Origin: an uncultured Dysgonomonas sp.
Lineage (GTDB): Bacteria; Bacteroidota; Bacteroidia; Bacteroidales; Dysgonomonadaceae
Direction of reading: 5' to 3'
Assembly (NCBI GenBank): GCA_937995835.1
Contig: CALKIV010000006.1
Span: 1 to 11,425, forward strand
DNA length: 11,425 bases
Under the pieces are notes generated by a model. The model was not told where the DNA came from. It made no database searches and was given only the letters and a program-made list of their open reading frames with translations. Each line of letters starts with the position of its first letter. Position 1 is the first letter of the stretch. The translations under genes and the position numbers were made by a program. Shown here in pieces: positions 6,587 to 11,425 of this stretch.

Positions 6587-7276
6587 ATGAAAAAACACAT
6601 TGTATTTCTAACAGGAGCAGGAATGAGTGCCGAAAGTGGAATTGCCACTTTTAGAGATTCGGGAGGTTTGTGGGAAAATCATAGAATAGAGGATGTCGCT
6701 ACTCCCGAAGGATTTAGAGCAAATCCTCAACTTGTTTTAGATTTTTACAACCAGAGACGAAAAGAACTTTTAGGTGCCAAGCCCAATGAAGGGCATTTGC
6801 TAATTGCAGAGTTGGAAAAGGAATTTCAAGTGTCAGTGATAACACAAAATGTGGATGATCTTCATGAGCGTGCAGGTAGTACGAATATTACTCATCTACA
6901 TGGTGAGCTGATGAAAGTGCGATCGACAGGTAATCCTTATGATATTAAAGAATTGACCGCAGATAATATTGAAATCAATCTGGGTGATACGGATGCAGAA
7001 GGGAATCAATTACGTCCCCATATTGTTTGGTTTGGAGAAGCAGTGCCTATGATAGAAAAGGCTGTGGAGGTTGTTCGAACAGCCAATGTGTTGGTTGTAA
7101 TTGGGACATCTCTGAATGTTTATCCTGCAGCAGGTTTGCTCGATTTCGTGGTACAAGGAACTCCTAAGTATTTGATAGACCCAAATTCTGTTGCTACACG
7201 TCGAACAGATATTGTGCACATAGCAAAAGGGGCATCAGCAGGAATGAAGGAATTGATAGAGATTTTGAAAAAATGA
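6587..7276 (+). CDS. cobB: Sirtuin-family NAD-dependent protein deacylase, CobB-like, without zinc cysteines
   Basis: A 229-residue sirtuin that removes acyl groups from lysines using NAD and releases O-acyl-ADP-ribose and nicotinamide. The ATG at 6587 is chosen; the preceding in-frame TTG at 6584 adds only one residue. Family signatures are present: GAGMSAESGIATFRD (10-24), QNVD (87-90), HLHGEL with catalytic His105, and GTSLNVYPAAG (173-183). Tyr54 and Arg57 in FYNQRR match the acyl-pocket pair that gives E. coli CobB and human SIRT5 their desuccinylase activity. The region between HLHGEL and RPHIVWFGE normally carries four zinc-binding cysteines. Here it has none, and the whole protein has no cysteine. 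Structural stability must therefore come from elsewhere. It converges on pepD, sharing a terminator. Confidence 0.92.
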   Translation: MKKHIVFLTGAGMSAESGIATFRDSGGLWENHRIEDVATPEGFRANPQLVLDFYNQRRKELLGAKPNEGHLLIAELEKEFQVSVITQNVDDLHERAGSTNITHLHGELMKVRSTGNPYDIKELTADNIEINLGDTDAEGNQLRPHIVWFGEAVPMIEKAVEVVRTANVLVVIGTSLNVYPAAGLLDFVVQGTPKYLIDPNSVATRRTDIVHIAKGASAGMKELIEILKK

Positions 7277-7290
7277 GATATGAGATAAAG

Positions 7291-7320
7291 AATAAGGGAA
7301 GCAAAACTGCTTCCCTTATT
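7291..7320. terminator. Bidirectional terminator between the sirtuin gene and pepD
   Basis: A perfect 12-base stem, AATAAGGGAAGC (7291-7302) with GCTTCCCTTATT (7309-7320), encloses a 6-base loop. It starts 14 bases after the sirtuin stop and ends 9 bases before the pepD stop. T-rich sequence follows on the plus strand (TTATTCTTTTTATTT), and CTTTAT follows on the minus strand, so both convergent transcripts can end here. Confidence 0.92.
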
Positions 7321-7329
7321 TTATTCTTT

Positions 7330-8784
7330 TTATTTCAAGTTCTCTAACACTTTTAGGGTGTATTTGTAGAAACGATCCACACTGTCGATTTCAACATATT
7401 CGTCAGGAGAATGAGGATTTCTGATATTTGGTCCAAAAGACACAATATCTAAACCGGGTGTACTACCCAAGATGATTCCACATTCTAGTCCGGCATGCAC
7501 CACTTGTATTTTAGCATCCCAATCAAACATCTCTTTGAAAAGCTTGCCCATGATCTCTGAAGTTGGTGATTGAGCATCTGGTTGCCATCCCGGATATGGG
7601 CTGGTGACTTCTACTTTAGCTCCGGCTAGAGAAAAAATGCTGTCGATAGATGAGCAAATCTCTTCTTTACGAGACTCTGACGAGCTACGTGTCAAGAAGT
7701 ATACTTCCACTTTCCCTTCTGTTGTTGTAACTGAAGCTAGGTTGGAAGATGTTTCCACTACTCCTGGGAAAGAGGTTAGCATATTGATTACACCATTTTG
7801 ACAACCAGCAAGGGCATGGATTAAACTATCTTGTATCTCCTCAGGAATGAGAGTCTTCGGCATATTGGTTTTCGAAGCTTTGAGCGACAAAGTGCTTTCT
7901 ACGCCTGTGAATTCATCTTGATAAGTTTCTTCATACTCTTTCACTAAGTTTAGCAAGAGTTCTTCGTTTTCAGGCAGAATAGATACAGTAGCAACTGCTT
8001 CACGAGGAATTGCATTTCTTAGCGAGCCTCCGTTAAAGCTAGCTAGTCTTGCGTCACATATATATATACACTCTTTAAGGAACCTAGCCATCAATTTGTT
8101 GGCATTGGCTCTCCCTTCATGAATTTCGCCTCCTGAGTGACCACCTCTTAAGCCTGAAAGAGTGATGGTATAAGCCGCTTCGTCAGGGTTGGAATCTACA
8201 TCTTTAAATTGGAAAACAGCACTAACATCTGCACCTCCGGCACAACCTACAGTTAGGTCGCCTTCGTCTTCAGTATCTAAATTCAACAAAATGCTTCCGG
8301 AAAGAAATCCTGGTTTTAGTCCAAAAGCTCCCACCATTCCCACTTCTTCGTCGATGGTAAACAAGCACTCAAGCTTTCCATGTTTCAATGATTGGTCTTC
8401 GAGAATCGAAAGCATTGCAGCTACACCAATACCATTGTCGGCTCCAAGAGTTGTTGAGGCAGCCTTTACCAAGTTGCCTTCAATTCGAGTTTGTATCGGA
8501 TCTTTTGAAAAGTCATGCACCACATCAGAATTCTTCTGAGGAACCATGTCTAGATGCGATTGGAGAATAACAGTAGGTGCATTTTCCATTCCTGCAGAAG
8601 CTGGTTTTGTGATCAACACATTGCCCACTTCATCTTGTTTGGTTTCGAGTTTGAGGCTTTTCCCAAATTCTACAATAAAAGACTGTACTTGTTGGGTCAG
8701 ACCTGTCGGTCTGGGGATTTGTGTGAGGTCAAAGAAATGTTTCCATAATCTTTGAGGCACTAATTGTAATATTTCTTTCGCCAT
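7330..8784 (-). CDS. pepD: Aminoacyl-histidine dipeptidase (M20 family, PepD)
   Basis: A cytoplasmic di-zinc peptidase of 484 residues, almost the length of E. coli PepD (485), that cleaves Xaa-His dipeptides such as carnosine and other short peptides. Expected metal and catalytic residues are visible: His77 and Asp79 in SHLDMV, bridging Asp116 in GADNGIG, Glu146 and Glu147 in DEEVG, Asp170 in NLDTEDEG and His458 in NPHSPDE. The lid or dimerisation domain has the GLRGGHSGGEIHEGR block (211-225). No signal peptide is present. It is a single-gene unit with a TACCTTTG promoter element upstream and the shared terminator downstream. A role in peptide nutrition is inferred from the family. Confidence 0.95.
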   Translation of the reverse strand: MAKEILQLVPQRLWKHFFDLTQIPRPTGLTQQVQSFIVEFGKSLKLETKQDEVGNVLITKPASAGMENAPTVILQSHLDMVPQKNSDVVHDFSKDPIQTRIEGNLVKAASTTLGADNGIGVAAMLSILEDQSLKHGKLECLFTIDEEVGMVGAFGLKPGFLSGSILLNLDTEDEGDLTVGCAGGADVSAVFQFKDVDSNPDEAAYTITLSGLRGGHSGGEIHEGRANANKLMARFLKECIYICDARLASFNGGSLRNAIPREAVATVSILPENEELLLNLVKEYEETYQDEFTGVESTLSLKASKTNMPKTLIPEEIQDSLIHALAGCQNGVINMLTSFPGVVETSSNLASVTTTEGKVEVYFLTRSSSESRKEEICSSIDSIFSLAGAKVEVTSPYPGWQPDAQSPTSEIMGKLFKEMFDWDAKIQVVHAGLECGIILGSTPGLDIVSFGPNIRNPHSPDEYVEIDSVDRFYKYTLKVLENLK

Positions 8785-8829
8785 ATTGAAATTTTTAATT
8801 TATCTTTACATGCTCTAAAATACAAAATA

Positions 8830-8837
8830 CAAAGGTA
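8830..8837 (-). promoter_or_regulatory. Candidate -7 promoter box for pepD
   Basis: The minus strand reads TACCTTTG, a TAnnTTTG match 45 bases ahead of the pepD ATG. A CTTG lies 23 bases upstream, a partial -33 match at slightly long spacing. Confidence 0.45.
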
Positions 8838-8954
8838 AGAAATATAACACATGACAGATACAAGATTTGTAAGAGTTTGTTTGTTAAATTGATTTAAACC
8901 GAGTATATTTCTTCGATGATCGTTGCCATATGGTGGGTCATGTATCTTATTTAA

Positions 8955-8980
8955 TTCCTTAGGCTTGTCAACCTAAAGAA
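8955..8980. repeat. Dyad overlapping the lipoprotein-gene promoter, possible operator
   Basis: TTCCTTAGG (8955-8963) and CCTAAAGAA (8972-8980) form 8 of 9 base pairs around an 8-base centre that contains the CTTG taken as the -33 box. A symmetric site over a promoter element would suit a dimeric regulator. It is not followed by a T-run and no plus-strand gene ends just before it, so a terminator is less likely. Function is inferred only from position. Confidence 0.35.
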
Positions 8981-8994
8981 TTTGTGTATTTTTG
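8964..8994 (+). promoter_or_regulatory. Promoter of the OmpA/TPR lipoprotein gene
   Basis: CTTG (8964-8967), 19 bases of spacer and TATTTTTG (8987-8994) fit the Bacteroidota TTTG / TAnnTTTG promoter with one mismatch. This is the best -33/-7 pair in the window. The start codon is 48 bases further on. The 258-base gap 8785-9042 holds this promoter and the pepD promoter, back to back, and no small gene that I can support. Confidence 0.6.
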
Positions 8995-9042
8995 TGAAAA
9001 TTTTATTGATTTTTCAGATATTAATTTCAATTAATTGCAAAC

Positions 9043-11322
9043 ATGAAACTAAGCAAACAAAACTTATCTTCATTGCCTATCCTCATTCTATCCACTTTCC
9101 TCGTTATGTGTGGAGCGTCAATTTTGACATCGTGTGGAGGTAAAAAACACTCAGTAAGGCAAATGCGTGACGCAAAGGCTCCTTACATACCACGTCCACA
9201 GGAAAGAGCAATGATTCAACCTCTTTTCCTTCAACACAAGAAAGCGAATATTGGCTTACCCCCTAATGTATTAAGTGGTGGTGCTGGTGGAGGATCAATA
9301 GCGAGAGAGCAAGTGACCTACACTAATGCGAACAATTACACGGACTTATTTAATGAAAAGTTAGATTTAGGAAAAGCGTACGATATCGACGAAGTAGTTG
9401 TTGAGGCTCGTTCTACATTTACACCTGAGAGAGACGGGAAAATTGATGTGGACTTTGTAGTGAGAGTTCCAAGAGAATTAATAGATCGAAATTGGATGAT
9501 GACCATGCAACCATTCATTATGCATACCGATTCGTTGCAAAAGTTGGATCACATAGTGATCAAAGGAGAACAATTTGCATTAAAGCAAAAGTTGGATTAC
9601 CAAGCTTATGAAGACTATTTGAATTCTATTGTTCCAAAGGAAGATTATGATAGTGTTTTCTTGAATCACGATTTGATTAATCAAGATATTAAGGCGCGTC
9701 AAGAGTTCTATTATCAAGAATATCACAAAGACTGGGCTCTTCATAAAGAGTACGAAGACTGGATTGCTGAACAAAAAGATAAAGTGGCTGATGAAAAAGC
9801 TCTTCTTAAAGGAGATTTAGCAGAACTGAAGTACGATTACATGAGAAAATTATTGACTCATTCGGTACGTGATATTGCAAGAGGAATTGATACTACAGGT
9901 TTAGCTGCAAGCTACAATGCTGAATATCTGCGTAAAGCTTCTGGTATCCAAAAGAAGCTAGATCGTATGGAACTTGAGGAGATCAAGATCCCTAAAAAAT
10001 ATAAGGAAGTGCATGCTATGAGAACAGGGTCGAAAGATGTTGAAAACTTGTCGATGACTTCTCAGGATACGCTAGATATCGCAAAAAACAGATATATGTT
10101 TGATGCAATTATCGATAATGAAATGAAGGAGGCGAGAAAGGAAATTGTGAAGAAAGAAATGATTCGTTTCCCTTATGATGAAAAAGCTAGACTAGATAGC
10201 ACAGTGCAAATAGGTCAAGATTTCGCATATTATTACAAGCAATCTCTTCCGGTTAGACCAGGGATGCGTAGTGTGAACATAGCTATGGAAACTCAAGTTG
10301 TAGCTATTGACGAAAGTAAGTTTAATATGAGAAGGTCAGATACCTTGGCATATTTTATTTCTTCTATCGCTCAGTTGGTGGATACTTCATTGTTGCATAA
10401 AGAAACTGTAAGAAACCGTAACTTGTCGCACAGACAAACTGCTTACTTGCAATTCAGACCTAACACATGGCGATTTGATGCTAACTACAAGAATAATGCT
10501 GCCGAGCTAGCTAAGATTGCTAAGGATTACGATACTTTCCAATCGAGCCGTGGGTTTGCTGTGGATAGTATATTTATGCAGTTAGGAATGTCGCTTGATG
10601 GAGAGTTTAATAGAAATGCTGACTTGGCAATGAGCCGTGTAGCTGATCTGAAGAAATACTTTGTGGCGTCTACCCCTATGGGTAAACAGTTGACAGCGGA
10701 CAATATCAGAACCAACTATCTAGGAGAAGACTGGAATGGATTGGTTAGACTGTTGAGAAGCAATAAGCAAATAACGAATAGAGATGCGATCATTGATATT
10801 CTAGGTAATGCTTATGATGCGGACAAGGCGAAGAAAGAAGCTGAAACTAAATTCCCTGAGGACTTTAAGTTGATGAAAGATTCACTTTATCCTAAATTAG
10901 AGAAGGTTGAATTCTTGTTCTATGTTCATAGAAAAGACATGATAGAAGATACTGAAGTAATCACTGTTGAGCCAGAACAAGTGAGAGGAGTACGATTGCT
11001 TCAAAATAGAGAATACGAAAAAGCATTGGAGATCTTGATCAACTATCAAGACTATAACTTCGCTGTTTGTTTGGCTGCTCTAGGCTATAATGGTCAGGCA
11101 TATGAAGTGTTAACCAAACAAAAGGCAACAAATGGCAACATTGAGTATCTATCAGCTATTTTAGCTTGGCGACTAGGTCAAGAGTCTGTAGCTATTGAGC
11201 ACTTGATGAAGGCTATTAAGCTAGATGATACTAAGATTTATCGTATGGACTTAGATTCTGACATCAAAGAAATGGTTGAAAAACATAAACTTCAAAACAG
11301 AATCAATCAAATACATAATTAA
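9043..11322 (+). CDS. Large lipoprotein with degenerate OmpA-like region and TPR-like C-terminus, function unknown
   Basis: A 759-residue protein I cannot name. The signal peptide (1-30) ends in the lipobox LTSC, so Cys31 should be lipidated. A Gly-rich stretch (78-84) precedes a probably beta-rich domain (about 113-180: DEVVVEARSTF, DVDFVVRVPRELI). The middle (about 185-400) is charged and helical, with coiled-coil character. Residues about 470-570 resemble the OmpA-like module of Bacteroidales fimbria-associated and DUF3868-type proteins: FDANYKNNAAELAKIA, SLDGEFNRNADLAMSRVADLKKYF by spacing of Asn525 and Arg532, then GEDWNGLVRLL. The acidic residue that OmpA uses to grip diaminopimelate is not apparent. 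The C-terminus (about 645-728) looks like TPR helices (YEKALEIL, GYNGQAYEVL, ESVAIEHLMKAIKL). It is monocistronic, with its own promoter and terminator. An outer-membrane or periplasmic scaffold is the most I would infer. Confidence 0.8.
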   Translation: MKLSKQNLSSLPILILSTFLVMCGASILTSCGGKKHSVRQMRDAKAPYIPRPQERAMIQPLFLQHKKANIGLPPNVLSGGAGGGSIAREQVTYTNANNYTDLFNEKLDLGKAYDIDEVVVEARSTFTPERDGKIDVDFVVRVPRELIDRNWMMTMQPFIMHTDSLQKLDHIVIKGEQFALKQKLDYQAYEDYLNSIVPKEDYDSVFLNHDLINQDIKARQEFYYQEYHKDWALHKEYEDWIAEQKDKVADEKALLKGDLAELKYDYMRKLLTHSVRDIARGIDTTGLAASYNAEYLRKASGIQKKLDRMELEEIKIPKKYKEVHAMRTGSKDVENLSMTSQDTLDIAKNRYMFDAIIDNEMKEARKEIVKKEMIRFPYDEKARLDSTVQIGQDFAYYYKQSLPVRPGMRSVNIAMETQVVAIDESKFNMRRSDTLAYFISSIAQLVDTSLLHKETVRNRNLSHRQTAYLQFRPNTWRFDANYKNNAAELAKIAKDYDTFQSSRGFAVDSIFMQLGMSLDGEFNRNADLAMSRVADLKKYFVASTPMGKQLTADNIRTNYLGEDWNGLVRLLRSNKQITNRDAIIDILGNAYDADKAKKEAETKFPEDFKLMKDSLYPKLEKVEFLFYVHRKDMIEDTEVITVEPEQVRGVRLLQNREYEKALEILINYQDYNFAVCLAALGYNGQAYEVLTKQKATNGNIEYLSAILAWRLGQESVAIEHLMKAIKLDDTKIYRMDLDSDIKEMVEKHKLQNRINQIHN

Positions 11323-11352
11323 GTGTAAGGAGACGTTATAATAACTTTATAT

Positions 11353-11390
11353 AAGAGCCAGCTAAAATATTTAGCTGGCTCTTTTCTTTT
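11353..11390 (+). terminator. Intrinsic terminator of the lipoprotein gene
   Basis: A perfect 14-base stem, AAGAGCCAGCTAAA (11353-11366) with TTTAGCTGGCTCTT (11370-11383), has a 3-base loop and is followed by TTCTTTT. It begins 31 bases after the stop codon of the 759-residue lipoprotein. The last 35 bases of the window after it hold nothing I recognise. Confidence 0.93.
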
Positions 11391-11425
11391 GCACGAATAA
11401 ATCCGAGGGGGATATTGAGTGTCCC

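Noticed and set aside
8189..8539. A 116-codon open frame on the plus strand inside pepD
   Set aside because: It is antisense to conserved metal-binding blocks of PepD, with low-complexity Ser/Pro composition and no promoter of its own.
1..11425. CRISPR array, transposon, phage, toxin-antitoxin or other defence system
   Set aside because: No spaced direct repeats, transposase-like protein, terminal inverted repeats or small paired genes are visible; all ten genes are intact and core-like.

Overview
The window looks like a chromosomal segment of a Bacteroidota bacterium, most likely Bacteroidales. Four things point that way. TAnnTTTG-type -7 boxes lie upstream of six genes. The protein sequences resemble Bacteroidales homologues in RluD, Ddl, the sirtuin and the FKBPs. 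Lipoprotein signal peptides end in SC. The DNA is AT-rich with clear hairpin terminators. I cannot fix the genus. Nearly every base is accounted for by ten intact genes, three strong terminators and short promoter-bearing gaps. There is no CRISPR array, insertion sequence, tRNA, rRNA or sign of recent transfer.

Left part (81-3995, minus strand): a tight four-gene operon in the order PASTA protein, rluD, ddl, acyltransferase. It combines a membrane-anchored, probably peptidoglycan-sensing protein, a 23S rRNA pseudouridine synthase, D-Ala-D-Ala ligase for cell-wall precursor synthesis and a PlsB/PlsC-like acyltransferase for phospholipid synthesis. The PASTA stop codon touches the rluD start codon. 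A -7 box lies about 70 bp ahead of the PASTA gene, and a long hairpin at 4134-4168 separates the operon from the next gene.

Middle part (4202-6419, minus strand): a stand-alone Lrp/AsnC regulator with its own -7 box, then a two-gene FKBP-type prolyl isomerase operon. The first isomerase is predicted to be cytoplasmic; the second is a lipoprotein destined for the envelope, and its N-terminal dimerisation-type motif appears twice. Both keep the FKBP active-site residues.

Right part: a plus-strand sirtuin (6587-7276) converges with a minus-strand aminoacyl-histidine dipeptidase, pepD (7330-8784). They share a perfect 12-bp hairpin that can terminate both. The sirtuin has the acyl-pocket Tyr/Arg pair of desuccinylase-type enzymes but contains no cysteine at all, so it cannot form the usual Cys4 zinc site. 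Finally, 9043-11322 (plus) encodes a 759-residue lipoprotein with an N-terminal beta-rich segment, a long charged helical middle, a degenerate OmpA-like region and a TPR-like C-terminus, followed by a strong terminator. I do not know its function.

Overall this is ordinary core genome (envelope synthesis, protein folding, protein deacylation, peptide catabolism). The best leads are the zinc-less sirtuin and the uncharacterised OmpA/TPR lipoprotein. I saw no convincing new multi-gene system.
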